DNA of 64,000 bases. Source: Pseudoflavonifractor sp. An44. GTDB taxonomy: Bacteria > Bacillota > Clostridia > Oscillospirales > Oscillospiraceae. The DNA lies in NCBI RefSeq assembly GCF_002161675.1, contig NZ_NFIH01000010.1, positions 1 to 64,000 on the forward strand. The letters are read 5' to 3'. A program made the translations under genes and the position numbers. Every line of letters begins with the position of its first letter. Within the stretch, counting starts at the first letter, position 1. Below, one piece after another: positions 1 to 8,119 of this stretch. Below the pieces are notes generated by a model. That model saw nothing but the letters and a program-made list of their open reading frames with translations. It searched no databases and had not been told where the DNA came from.

Positions 1-107
1 ACGGGTGCGTTCTCCGGTAATATTTTTTGTGAGTTCAATGCAAATACCAGTTGACCGTGGCACTCATATACGGTACACTGATCTTGCTTGTTATAATTTG
101 TCTGCAT
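1..107 (-). CDS. N-terminal fragment of a probable transposase (runs off the window)
   Basis: An ATG at 107-105 opens a frame of 35 codons that continues past the window edge without a stop. It begins MQTNYNKQ and ends in LPENAPV. A P-E-N-x-P-V stretch near the N-terminus recalls IS1182-family transposases, where a similar motif precedes the VRL region; this is recollection, not a search. No clear Shine-Dalgarno site is visible upstream. Codon use is AT-richer than the neighbouring chromosomal genes, which fits a mobile gene. Confidence 0.4.
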   Translation of the reverse strand, partial: MQTNYNKQDQCTVYECHGQLVFALNSQKILPENAP

Positions 108-127
108 AAACAAATTGTAAAGCAAAT

Positions 128-168
128 GAAACGAGAGGCCAACCCCCAAAAAGGTTAGCCTCTCGTTT
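128..168. terminator. intrinsic terminator-like hairpin
   Basis: AACGAGAGGC-CAACC pairs with GGTT-A-GCCTCTCGTT around a C/A-rich loop, and the plus strand continues with TTTT. It sits between the insertion-sequence end and the putative transposase start, so it may shield the transposase from incoming transcription. Confidence 0.6.
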
Positions 169-246
169 TGTTGTTCTGGCCTATTTTGCAACAGGCCCAT
201 CTCTTTTTGTCTCATGCGTCCGGTTGAGCCGGGAGGAAACTTACCC

Positions 247-275
247 TTCATGGATGGGGGCGGGTGTGCTATAAT
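247..275 (+). promoter_or_regulatory. extended -10 promoter for the ABC exporter gene
   Basis: A perfect TATAAT at 270-275 is preceded by TG-C (extended -10). The -35 at 247-252 (TTCATG) is weak, with a 17-base spacer. It lies about 50 bases upstream of the start chosen for the next gene. Confidence 0.5.
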
Positions 276-322
276 CAAACGGTATCTGTGTGTGGAACCC
301 TTGCGAGAAAGAGAGGAACAAG

Positions 323-1981
323 ATGAACGAGAGAAAGCGCCCCCTGTGGCTGTTTTTTACCTATCTCAGACAGGGAAAAGGACACCTGGCCCTGTATCTC
401 CTGTTGGCGCCCCTCAACGCTCTGGTGGAGATCGGCTTGGCGGCGGCTATGGCCTCTGCTGTGGACTATGCCATGTCCGGCCAAGTGCAGGACATGGGGC
501 GGTATGTGGGCCTTTACGCCCTCTATGTGCTGCTGGGCTTCGGGGTGGGCTACGGCGTGAAACGGGCCCGGATTTTGCTGTTGGGCCGGGTGATTGCCGC
601 CTTGAAGCAGGACGTCTATGAGCATGTGATGTATCTGCCCTATCCCAAGTTTCGGGAGAACAATTCCGCGGAGTACCTGGCGGAGCTGACCAGCAACATG
701 GAGATCGTCCGGGAGTCCTATTTCACCGCTCTGTTGCGCCTCTATCCCGAGGTGTTAAAGTTTGTGGTGGCCACCGTGGCCATGATATGGCTGAGCCCCT
801 GGCTGGGGATGTACGTCCTGCTGCTGGCGGGATTGCAGATGGTGGTACCCGTCATTTTCTCCAAGAAGATCACGGAGAAGGGGCGTTATTACGCTCAGTG
901 CAACGAGGGGTATATGGTCACCGCTAAAGAGGACCTGTTGTCCTATGAGACCTCCACCCTGTATCAGATTTTGGGATTTCTCACCGGGCGGCACCGGAAG
1001 AAGAGCGTGGAAACCGAGCGGGCCCGCAGCGACTCCAAACTGATCAACGCCATGTCCTATGAGGTGTCCTTTGCCATCGGCAACGTGATGTACCTGGGTA
1101 TCTATGTCATCGGTGCCGTTCTCACCCTCACCGGACACCTGGGTGTGCCTGCCATCATTGCCGCTGCCCAGCTGATGGTGTACATTGCCTCTCCGCTGAC
1201 CACCATCAGCGGGGACATTGCCGAGCTGAAATCGGCCCTGAAGGTGGTGGGGCAGTATGTGCAGCTGGTGACAGGGCCTCAGCGTCCCCAAGGGGGTGTC
1301 CAACCCGGCCCCTTTGCCCACAGCCTGTCCCTGGACCACGTCACCTTCTCCTATGGGGATCGCACGCTGCTCAGCGGCCAGAGCTACGCCTTTGAAAAGG
1401 GGAAAAAGTACATCATCCACGGGGAGTCTGGCTGCGGAAAATCCACCCTGCTGAAACTCTTGCAGCGGCTGCTGCCGCCCCAGGCCGGGGCTGTGACCCT
1501 GGACGGGGTGGATGTGGAGCAGGTAGACCGGACAGCCTATGCCGCCAAACTGTGCTGTATTCCCCAAGAGCCATTCCTCTTTGATGACACCATCCTGGAA
1601 AACGTGCGGCTCTACCGGGATTACACCCAGGAGCAGGTGATGGAGGCTTTGGACAAAGCGGGGCTTGCCCAAATGGTGGCCCGGCTGCCCCAGGGGGTCC
1701 ACACCCCCATCGGGGAGAACGCCTCCTTCCTCTCCGGCGGAGAAAAGCAGCGGCTGGCCATTGCCCGGGCCCTGCTCTCGAAACCAGAGATTTTACTGGT
1801 GGACGAGGGCACCTCCCACTTGGACCCGGCCACCGCCCAGGAGATTGAGACACTGATTTTCTCCATCCCTCACCTGACGGTGATTGCCGTGTCCCATATC
1901 CTCCACCCCTCCACGGTGGAGATGGCCCACAAGATGCTCCATCTCCACGGGGGCATGCTGGAGGAAGAACCCATACCATGA
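323..1981 (+). CDS. ABC exporter, fused membrane and ATPase domains
   Basis: This is a 552-residue half-transporter of the ABCB/MsbA type. The N-terminal ~310 residues carry six hydrophobic segments. The ATPase domain has Walker [10 protein letters not shown] at about 367-375, the signature LSGGEKQR at about 470 and Walker B ILLVDEGTSHLD, where the D-loop reads HLD rather than the usual ALD. Export of an unknown substrate at the cost of ATP is inferred from the family. Such proteins work as dimers; no partner gene is adjacent, so it may be a homodimer. ATG at 323 is preferred over the upstream ATG at 290 because GAGAGAGG lies just before it. The next gene follows after 15 bases. Confidence 0.85.
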   Translation: MNERKRPLWLFFTYLRQGKGHLALYLLLAPLNALVEIGLAAAMASAVDYAMSGQVQDMGRYVGLYALYVLLGFGVGYGVKRARILLLGRVIAALKQDVYEHVMYLPYPKFRENNSAEYLAELTSNMEIVRESYFTALLRLYPEVLKFVVATVAMIWLSPWLGMYVLLLAGLQMVVPVIFSKKITEKGRYYAQCNEGYMVTAKEDLLSYETSTLYQILGFLTGRHRKKSVETERARSDSKLINAMSYEVSFAIGNVMYLGIYVIGAVLTLTGHLGVPAIIAAAQLMVYIASPLTTISGDIAELKSALKVVGQYVQLVTGPQRPQGGVQPGPFAHSLSLDHVTFSYGDRTLLSGQSYAFEKGKKYIIHGESGCGKSTLLKLLQRLLPPQAGAVTLDGVDVEQVDRTAYAAKLCCIPQEPFLFDDTILENVRLYRDYTQEQVMEALDKAGLAQMVARLPQGVHTPIGENASFLSGGEKQRLAIARALLSKPEILLVDEGTSHLDPATAQEIETLIFSIPHLTVIAVSHILHPSTVEMAHKMLHLHGGMLEEEPIP

Positions 1982-1996
1982 AAGAAGGGAACATCC

Positions 1997-2566
1997 ATGA
2001 GAATTCTAATGCTGGGAAACAGCTTTACCTTTTTTAACGATATGCCGGACATGCTGGCTGAGCTCACTGGGGCGGAGGTGGTGGCCCACACCCGGGGTGG
2101 GGCGCGCCTGTCCGAGCAGCTCAACCCCAACACCCGGATGGGGGCCGCCACCCAGGCGGCGCTGCGGGAGGAGAAATGGGACTATGTGGTACTCCAGGAG
2201 ATGAGCAACGGCCCCATCACCAGTCCGGCGTCCTTTTTCAGCAGCGTCACCCGCCTGTGTGAGCAGATTCGGGCCAATGGAGCGGTACCGGTGCTCTACG
2301 CCACCTGGGCCTATCAACGGGGCGGGGCGAAGCTCCGGGCCTTTGGCATGGACTACGACCAGATGTACCAGCAGCTCCACCAGGCCTACGCCCAGGCGGC
2401 CCAGGACACCGGGGCGTTGATGGCGGATGTGGGTACCCGGTTTTACCAGCTGGCGGACCAACAGAAGCTGTACGCCCAGGACAGCTACCACCCCAGTGAG
2501 GCGGGCTCCCGCCTGGCCGCCCAGGTGCTGGCCCAGACCATCCAGCGGGGGACCGAAGACGTATGA
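1997..2566 (+). CDS. SGNH-fold hydrolase (DUF4886-like)
   Basis: The 189-residue protein opens with MRILMLGNSFTFFND, the GNSFT form of the SGNH nucleophile block. It ends with DSYHPSEAGS, giving the usual Asp-x-x-His pair (about D162 and H165). There is no signal peptide, so it is probably cytoplasmic. The family hydrolyses ester bonds, often on carbohydrates or lipids; the substrate here is unknown. Its stop codon overlaps the ATG of sbcD (ATGA), so it is translationally coupled to sbcD. Confidence 0.75.
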   Translation: MRILMLGNSFTFFNDMPDMLAELTGAEVVAHTRGGARLSEQLNPNTRMGAATQAALREEKWDYVVLQEMSNGPITSPASFFSSVTRLCEQIRANGAVPVLYATWAYQRGGAKLRAFGMDYDQMYQQLHQAYAQAAQDTGALMADVGTRFYQLADQQKLYAQDSYHPSEAGSRLAAQVLAQTIQRGTEDV

Positions 2567-3702
2567 AATTCATCCATTTGTCCGACCTGCACCTGGGAAA
2601 GCGGGTCAACGAATATTCCATGCTGGAGGACCAACAGTATATTTTAAAAGAAATTATACGCATTGTAGAGGATGAGCAGCCCCAGGGGGTGCTCATCGCC
2701 GGGGACGTGTACGACAAGTCGGTGCCCACAGCGGAGGCAGTGGCCCTGCTGGACGACTTCCTGGTCCAGCTGTCCCGGCGGGGGCTCCAGGTCTATCTCA
2801 TCAGCGGCAACCATGACTCCCCGGAACGCATGGCCTTTGGCGGGCGGCTGATGGAGCAAAGCGGCATCCACATCGCCCCGGTGTACAACGGCACGGCGGC
2901 GGTGTATACCCTCGCCGATGAGTATGGCCAAGTGCATATCTATCTGCTCCCCTTTGTCAAGCCCGCCTATGTGCGGCGATACTTCCCGGACCAGGAGATC
3001 GCCAGCTACACCGACGCGGTCACCACCGCCATCCAGGCCATGGAGGTGGACCGGGGGCAGCGGAATATCCTGGTGACCCACCAGTTTGTCACCGGGGCCA
3101 CCCGGTGCGACTCGGAAGAGGTGTCGGTGGGGGGCAGCGACCAGGTGGATGTGTCCGCTTTTGACCCCTTCGACTACGTGGCCCTGGGCCACCTCCACGG
3201 GCCCCAGACGGTGGGGCGGGAGACGGTGCGCTACTGTGGTACCCCTCTGAAATACTCCTTTTCCGAGGCGGGACACCACAAGTCTGTGACGGTGGTGGAG
3301 CTGGGGGAGAAGGGAAATGTGGCGGTGCGCACCGTGCCCCTCACCCCGCTGCGGGACCTGGTGGAGTTGCGGGGCAGTTATGAGCAGCTCACCCTCCGGG
3401 ACTTCTACCAGGGCACCCGCTATCCCCAGGACTATGTCCATATCACCCTCACCGACGAGGAGGACATCCCCGACGGAATGGCCAAGCTGCGGATCATATA
3501 TCCCCACTTGATGAAGCTGGACTATGACAATTGCCGCACCCGGGCAGAGCATTCCATTGAGATGGAGGAAGACCAGGAGAAGAAGTCCCCGCTGGAACTG
3601 CTGGACCAGTTTTACGCCCTGCAAAACGGGCAGCCCATGGGGGAGGAGCAGCGGACCTTTGCCCAGAAATTGATGGAATCCATTTGGGAGGGTGAGAGAT
3701 GA
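2563..3702 (+). CDS. sbcD: exonuclease SbcCD, nuclease subunit D
   Basis: This 379-residue metallophosphoesterase is the Mre11-type nuclease of the SbcCD complex, which cleaves hairpins and processes DNA ends. The metal-binding motifs appear in order: DLHLGK near the start, AGDVYDK, SGNHDSPERMAFG, VTHQFV and ALGHLHG. Length is usual for the family. It overlaps the hydrolase upstream and sbcC downstream by four bases each (ATGA), so the two subunits should be made in a fixed ratio. Confidence 0.95.
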   Translation: MKFIHLSDLHLGKRVNEYSMLEDQQYILKEIIRIVEDEQPQGVLIAGDVYDKSVPTAEAVALLDDFLVQLSRRGLQVYLISGNHDSPERMAFGGRLMEQSGIHIAPVYNGTAAVYTLADEYGQVHIYLLPFVKPAYVRRYFPDQEIASYTDAVTTAIQAMEVDRGQRNILVTHQFVTGATRCDSEEVSVGGSDQVDVSAFDPFDYVALGHLHGPQTVGRETVRYCGTPLKYSFSEAGHHKSVTVVELGEKGNVAVRTVPLTPLRDLVELRGSYEQLTLRDFYQGTRYPQDYVHITLTDEEDIPDGMAKLRIIYPHLMKLDYDNCRTRAEHSIEMEEDQEKKSPLELLDQFYALQNGQPMGEEQRTFAQKLMESIWEGER

Positions 3703-6476
3703 GACCATTACACTTGACCTTGTCCGCCTTCGGCCCTTACGCCGGGCAGGTGGAAATTCCCCTGGAACAGCTGGGAGAGCGGGGGCTGTACCTCATCACC
3801 GGAGACACCGGGGCGGGGAAGACCACCCTCTTTGATGCCATCACCTATGCGTTGTATGGGGAGCCCAGCGGGGACAACCGGGACCCATCTATGTTCCGCT
3901 CCAAGTACGCCCAGCCGGACACCCCCACCTGGGTGGAGCTGGTGTTCTCCTACAGCGGGAAGACCTACACCGTCCGGCGTTCCCCGGAGTATGAGCGCCC
4001 CGCCAAGCGAGGGGGCGGCACCACCCTCCAGCGGGCGGAGGCGGAGCTGCACCTCCCTGACGGCCGCCTGGTCACCAAGACCCGGGAGGTTACCGGGGAG
4101 ATCGTGAACATCATCGGACTGGACCGCAGCCAGTTTGCCCAGATCGCCATGATTGCCCAGGGCGACTTTCTCAAGCTGCTGCTGGCGGACACCCGCAGCA
4201 GACAGGAGATTTTTCGCAAGCTCTTCCCCACCCGAGGGTACATGGTGTTCCAGGAGAAGGTGAAAAGCGAGAGCGGCGCTCTACAGAGGGAGTGTGAGGC
4301 GGCCCGGGCCAGCGTCAAGCAGTACATCGACGGGGTGCTCTGCCCCCGGGAGGACCCGATGTACCCTCAGTGGGAGCGGGCCTGGGCGGGAGAGCTGCCC
4401 ATTCAGGAGACGGTGGAACTTCTGGAGGCCCTCTTGGAGCAGGACCGGGAGCGGGACACCCAGTGCAGTGAGGAGCTGGAACAGCTGGACGGAGAGTGGA
4501 AGGCTGTCACCGCCCTGTTGGCTAAGGCGGAGGAGCTGGAAAAGGCCCAAAGCCAGCTGGAAGAGGCCCAAGTCCGGCGGGAGACCTGCGCCGCCCAGTG
4601 GGAGGCGGCGCAACAGCAGCTGGAGGCCCAGACGGCACAGGCACCACAGTTGGAAGGCCTGCGGGCCCAGTTGGCGGACCTGGAAGCGGAGTTGCCCCGG
4701 TATCAGGAGCTGGAGCAGCTGCGCCAGAATCTTACGGCTCAAACCCAGAGCATCCGACAACAGAGCACCTGGCTGGAGGAGCAGGAGAGCGAGCAGAAGC
4801 AGCGGGAGAAGAAGCTGGAGCAGGGACGACAGGAGCGGGCGGGCCTGGAAGAGGCAGGAGCCCAGCGGGAGCGGCTGCTGGGGCAGCAGACCCGGGCCCA
4901 GGAACAGAGCCAGCAGCTGGAGGAATTAAGCACCCTGCTGGCAGGATGCCGTCAGGCCCGTGTAAACTTGGAGAATGCCCAGAAACGCTATGGTGTGGCC
5001 CGGCAGAAGGCACAAGCGGCTCAAGAGGACTACACCGGGAAAAATCAGGCCTTTTTGGATGAGCAGGCGGGAATTTTAGCCCAGCAGCTGGCAGAGGGCC
5101 AGCCCTGTCCCGTGTGCGGGTCTCTGACTCACCCCGCCCCTGCCCAACTCTCCCAGGGGGCACCCACCGAAGAGGAGTTAAACCGGGCCAAGCAGGCCTG
5201 GGAGACGGCCCAGCAGACCGCCAGCACCTGGAGTGTGGAGGCGGGAAAGGCCCGTACAGCTCTGGAGGAGCGGGAGCAGCGTCTGCGCAGTCAAATGGCC
5301 CACGTGCTGCCAGAGCAGGGGGCAGACCAGCCTTTGGACCAGGTGGCCCAAGCCATTCGGGAGGCCCAGAGGAAAGCCCAGGAGGCATTGGACCAGGTGA
5401 GGGGACAGCTGCGCCAGGTGGAGGCTGCCTTGGCGCGCAAGCGACAGCTGGACACTCAAATTCCCCAGCAAGAGCAGCGGCTGGGGGAGCTGGAGCGGGC
5501 CATAGCCTCCGCTCGGGAGCAGCTGGCAGGAGCGAACAGCCGACGGGAAGAGCTGCAGGGGCAGATTCACACCCTGGAAGGGCAGCTGCGCTACCCTCAG
5601 GCGGAACAGGCCAGACAGGAGCAGAGTGACCTGAAAGGGAAGCTCCAGCGGCTGGAGGAGGCTCAAACTCAGGCTCAGCGGCGGGCCAATGCCGCCCAAC
5701 TGGCCCTGACCGGGGCAGAGGAGGCGGTGAAGCAGCTGACCCACCTGGTGGAGCAGAGCCAGCCGATGGATGTGGAGACCCAGCGGGCCCGCAGCCAGGA
5801 GCTGACCCTGCGGCGTGCCCAGTTGACTGCTATTCAGCGGGAGCTCCACACCCGCATTACTACCAACCGCACTGCCTTGGAACAAATCCAGGGAAAGACC
5901 GCCCAGCTCGCCCAGTTGGAGCAGCGGTATACCTGGGTGCGCACGTTGTCCAACACCGTCAACGGCACCTTGCCGGGGAAGGAGAAAATCGCCCTGGAGA
6001 CCTATGTGCAGATGACCTTCTTTGACCGCATCCTCCGCAGAGCTAACCTGCGGCTGCTGGTGATGACCGGGGGCCAGTACGAGCTAAAGCGCCGCCGGGA
6101 GGCGGCGGGCAGCCGGGGCCAGAGCGGCCTGGAGATGGATGTCATCGACCACTACAACGGCACCGAGCGCAGCGTCAAGTCTCTGTCCGGGGGCGAGTCC
6201 TTCCAGGCCTCTTTGGCCCTGGCTCTGGGGCTGTCCGATGAAATCCAGTCCTCCGCAGGGGGTATCCGCCTGGACACCATGTTCGTGGACGAGGGCTTCG
6301 GCTCCTTGGACGAGGAGTCCCTGGGGAAGGCCATGGGGGCGCTGGGAGATTTGGCCCAGGGCAACCGCCTGGTGGGCATCATCTCCCATGTGTCCGAGCT
6401 CAAGGAGAAAATCGACAAGCAGATCGTGGTGCGCAAGGACCGCACCGGAGGCAGCCGGGTGGAGATTATGGTGTGA
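3699..6476 (+). CDS. sbcC: exonuclease SbcCD, ATPase subunit C
   Basis: This 925-residue Rad50-type SMC ATPase partners SbcD. Walker A (GDTGAGKTT) is at residues 35-43. A long Gln/Glu-rich coiled coil follows, interrupted by the zinc hook CPVC at about 470-473, and a second coiled coil leads to the signature LSGGESF at about 828 and Walker B with FVDEGFGSLD near 865. Every expected element is present. The hook should bridge two complexes through a shared zinc ion, as known for the family. Start overlaps sbcD by ATGA. Confidence 0.95.
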   Translation: MRPLHLTLSAFGPYAGQVEIPLEQLGERGLYLITGDTGAGKTTLFDAITYALYGEPSGDNRDPSMFRSKYAQPDTPTWVELVFSYSGKTYTVRRSPEYERPAKRGGGTTLQRAEAELHLPDGRLVTKTREVTGEIVNIIGLDRSQFAQIAMIAQGDFLKLLLADTRSRQEIFRKLFPTRGYMVFQEKVKSESGALQRECEAARASVKQYIDGVLCPREDPMYPQWERAWAGELPIQETVELLEALLEQDRERDTQCSEELEQLDGEWKAVTALLAKAEELEKAQSQLEEAQVRRETCAAQWEAAQQQLEAQTAQAPQLEGLRAQLADLEAELPRYQELEQLRQNLTAQTQSIRQQSTWLEEQESEQKQREKKLEQGRQERAGLEEAGAQRERLLGQQTRAQEQSQQLEELSTLLAGCRQARVNLENAQKRYGVARQKAQAAQEDYTGKNQAFLDEQAGILAQQLAEGQPCPVCGSLTHPAPAQLSQGAPTEEELNRAKQAWETAQQTASTWSVEAGKARTALEEREQRLRSQMAHVLPEQGADQPLDQVAQAIREAQRKAQEALDQVRGQLRQVEAALARKRQLDTQIPQQEQRLGELERAIASAREQLAGANSRREELQGQIHTLEGQLRYPQAEQARQEQSDLKGKLQRLEEAQTQAQRRANAAQLALTGAEEAVKQLTHLVEQSQPMDVETQRARSQELTLRRAQLTAIQRELHTRITTNRTALEQIQGKTAQLAQLEQRYTWVRTLSNTVNGTLPGKEKIALETYVQMTFFDRILRRANLRLLVMTGGQYELKRRREAAGSRGQSGLEMDVIDHYNGTERSVKSLSGGESFQASLALALGLSDEIQSSAGGIRLDTMFVDEGFGSLDEESLGKAMGALGDLAQGNRLVGIISHVSELKEKIDKQIVVRKDRTGGSRVEIMV

Positions 6477-6483
6477 CACAGCA

Positions 6484-6512
6484 TTGAAATTTGCCTACAG
6501 TTATGGTATGGT
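6484..6512 (+). promoter_or_regulatory. promoter for the sortase gene
   Basis: TTGAAA (6484-6489), a 17-base spacer and TATGGT (6507-6512) lie just after the sbcC stop and about 40 bases before the sortase start, so the sortase can be transcribed on its own. Confidence 0.5.
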
Positions 6513-6551
6513 AAATACGTTCAATTTTACCACAGGGAAAGAAGGGTACGC

Positions 6552-7355
6552 ATGAAGTGGTTGTATCGAATTATCTGCGCCATCCTCATTGTTGTGATGG
6601 CGGTGTCAGGGTATAAGATTTGGAGCATCATGTCAGAGTACAAGGAGGGCGAGGACGCCTATGGAGAGCTGGAGCAGTTTGTGAGCATCCCCAGCGAGCT
6701 GCCTGTGATTCCCTCCGAGTCCGGCGAGGAAGAGAACCCGGATGGCACTCCGGCCCCCCAGGCTACCGAGAATTTGAATCAGTTCCCGGTGGTGGATTTT
6801 AATTCCTTGAAGGGGATTAACCCGGACGTGATGGCCTGGATTTACATTCCCGGCACCCATGTCAACTATCCTGTGGTGCAGGGTTCGGACAATGAGTACT
6901 ACCTCAACCGCCTGTTCACCGGTAAGTGGAACAGTGCGGGCGCCATTTTCATGGACTACCGCAACGAGGCAGACCTCACCGACCCCCATACCATCATCTA
7001 CGGCCACCAGATGAACAACAAGACCATGTTCAACGACCTGCGCCACTATGCCGACCAGAGCTTCTATGAGGAGCACACGGTGGGCTACCTGATGACCCCC
7101 GACCAGACCTATCTGCTGCAATTCTTCTCCGGCTATGTCAGCAGCGTGGACACCAACGCCTGGCAGCTGAACTTCACCGAGGAGGGCAGCTTTACCAGCT
7201 GGCTGGAGGATATCCAGGGCCGTTCTGCCTTTACCACCGATGTGCAGCTGCGGGAGGAGGACCGGATTGTCACCCTGTCCACCTGTAGCTCCGCCTTTGA
7301 AAATGCTCGTTTTGTCCTGCATGCCCGCTTGGTGCCTGCTGAGGTCAACGGATAA
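6552..7355 (+). CDS. srtB: class B sortase
   Basis: The 267-residue transpeptidase has an N-terminal membrane anchor (about residues 5-25), then an acidic linker and a sortase domain. The catalytic triad can be placed: His about 152 in YGHQMNN, Cys about 245 in TLSTCSS, and Arg about 253. Class B is indicated by length and by the YGHxMxNxxMF block. Sortases join surface proteins to peptidoglycan through a C-terminal sorting signal. No substrate with such a signal is encoded nearby, so it may be a general housekeeping or orphan sortase. A GAAAGAAGG site precedes the ATG. Confidence 0.88.
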   Translation: MKWLYRIICAILIVVMAVSGYKIWSIMSEYKEGEDAYGELEQFVSIPSELPVIPSESGEEENPDGTPAPQATENLNQFPVVDFNSLKGINPDVMAWIYIPGTHVNYPVVQGSDNEYYLNRLFTGKWNSAGAIFMDYRNEADLTDPHTIIYGHQMNNKTMFNDLRHYADQSFYEEHTVGYLMTPDQTYLLQFFSGYVSSVDTNAWQLNFTEEGSFTSWLEDIQGRSAFTTDVQLREEDRIVTLSTCSSAFENARFVLHARLVPAEVNG

Positions 7356-7357
7356 CA

Positions 7358-7395
7358 AATGCCCCGAGAGGCTTCAAGCCTCTCGGGGCATTTTT
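7358..7395. terminator. bidirectional terminator
   Basis: AAATGCCCCGAGAGGCTT pairs with AAGCCTCTCGGGGCATTT and is followed by T residues on the plus strand and preceded by A residues. It separates the sortase gene from the convergent YitT-like gene. Confidence 0.85.
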
Positions 7396-7399
7396 GTAA

Positions 7400-7669
7400 T
7401 TATTGGGCCACCTCGGCCGAGGAGCTGAAGCAGATGCGGCGGATGGGAGGGAGGACCACCTTCTGAACGGGACCCATGACGGTCCCCACGCCCACGGCGC
7501 TGACAATGGTGCCCATCTCGATGTTGGTGATGGCGCTGAGTACGGCGGGAATGGAGTTCACCGGCGACATTCCCAGGTTGGAGTTGGCCGCGAAGGTGAC
7601 CCCAAAGGCCATGACAAACAGGCCCAGCACATAAAACAAAATCCGGCAGCAAAATTTTCGTCCATCCAT
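7400..7669 (-). pseudogene. truncated YitT/YczE-type membrane protein
   Basis: The 89-residue product begins with a charged stretch and a hydrophobic segment ending FGVTFAANSNLGMSPVNSIP, which matches the first helix and loop of YczE/YitT-type membrane proteins. Relatives are usually about 200 residues or more. After the second hydrophobic stretch the sequence jumps to an EMGTIVSAVGVGTVMGPV segment that resembles the family's C-terminal end, so the middle helices seem to be missing. I read this as a remnant with an internal deletion, though a short functional version is possible. ATG 7669 is chosen because AAGGAG precedes it and the upstream ATG would put coding sequence through a hairpin. 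Confidence 0.5.
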
Positions 7670-7697
7670 ATAATATGAAGTCTCCTTTTTAGGCAGG

Positions 7698-7735
7698 AAG
7701 GAAACCACGGAAAACCAGATGGTTTTCCGCGGTTT
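7698..7735 (-). other. hairpin in the leader of the YitT-like gene
   Basis: GGAAACC-a-CGGAAAACC pairs with GGTTTTCCG-c-GGTTTC around an AGAT loop. It lies between promoter and start codon and lacks a T run, so it is a leader structure rather than a terminator. Confidence 0.55.
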
Positions 7736-7765
7736 CTCCCAATAAGCCTGTGATTATGATACTTA

Positions 7766-7794
7766 ATTATACGCCTGAGAGGACCTGGAATCAA
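7766..7794 (-). promoter_or_regulatory. promoter for the YitT-like gene
   Basis: On the minus strand TTGATT (7794-7789), a 17-base spacer and TATAAT (7771-7766). The leader to the ATG is about 90 bases and contains the hairpin at 7698-7735. Confidence 0.65.
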
Positions 7795-7887
7795 TACATA
7801 ATTTGCATCATGCAAGATATAGGGTGATTGAAAAATGCGGGGAGATTCCACAAAATGCAGGAGTTGGCGGGGATGGGAACAAAGGGG

Positions 7888-7916
7888 TTGAAATTTTCCA
7901 AGGTTATTTGTACAAT
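7888..7916 (+). promoter_or_regulatory. promoter of the ktr leader
   Basis: TTGAAA (7888-7893), a 17-base spacer and TACAAT (7911-7916). Transcription from here would give a leader of roughly 200 bases before ktrB. Confidence 0.65.
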
Positions 7917-7922
7917 GTAGGG

Positions 7923-8119
7923 GATCGCCTGCGAAGAAGCGAGTGCGGGCGAAAAAGAAAGGGAAACCGTCAGAGTTTCCCAATCAGAAACGGGGAGGGC
8001 GAGAACCATGAAGCAACGATGTGAACTCGTCGGCCCGTGTTTGAACAGATCTGCGCAAAGGTATACCGGCAGAGGGCTCTGACGGTATGTCTTTCCTATG
8101 GAATGGAGAGGTGTGGAAC
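7923..8119 (+). promoter_or_regulatory. structured 5' leader of ktrB, riboswitch candidate
   Basis: The leader has several strong pairings: CGCC-t-GC with G-c-GGGCG (7926-7951), GGGAAAC with GTTTCCC (7961-7981), ACGA with TCGT (8016-8030), and ATACCG-CAGAG with CTCTG-CGGTAT (8063-8088). The segment CTCTGACGGT (8077-8086) can instead pair perfectly with ACCGTCAGAG at 7966-7975, which would break both the second and the last hairpins. Two exclusive folds ahead of the ribosome-binding site suggest a switch. Potassium transporter genes in Firmicutes are often controlled by the c-di-AMP (ydaO) riboswitch, but I could not fit the full ydaO consensus, so the class is open. Confidence 0.45.

Larger units (their letters stand above)
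1..198 (-). mobile_element. edge of an insertion sequence, IS1182-like (tentative)
   Basis: The first ~200 bases are more AT-rich than the rest. They hold, on the minus strand, a GGCC-flanked end (178-198, reading GGGCCTGTTGCAAAATAGG inward), then a strong hairpin, then the start of an open frame that leaves the window. An end with a short GTTGCAAAA-type sequence, a hairpin blocking read-through and a transposase gene is a common insertion-sequence layout. The match to IS1182 ends is from memory. The other end lies outside the window, so inverted ends and a target duplication cannot be checked. Confidence 0.45.

Noticed and set aside
7558-8024. Several short open frames in the 7.7-8.1 kb gap
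   Set aside because: They overlap a promoter, hairpins and the ktr leader, and none has a plausible start site or protein pattern.
7923-8119. Firm assignment of the ktrB leader to the ydaO/c-di-AMP riboswitch
   Set aside because: Gene context fits, but the conserved core sequences could not be placed by eye, so only an unassigned structured leader is claimed.
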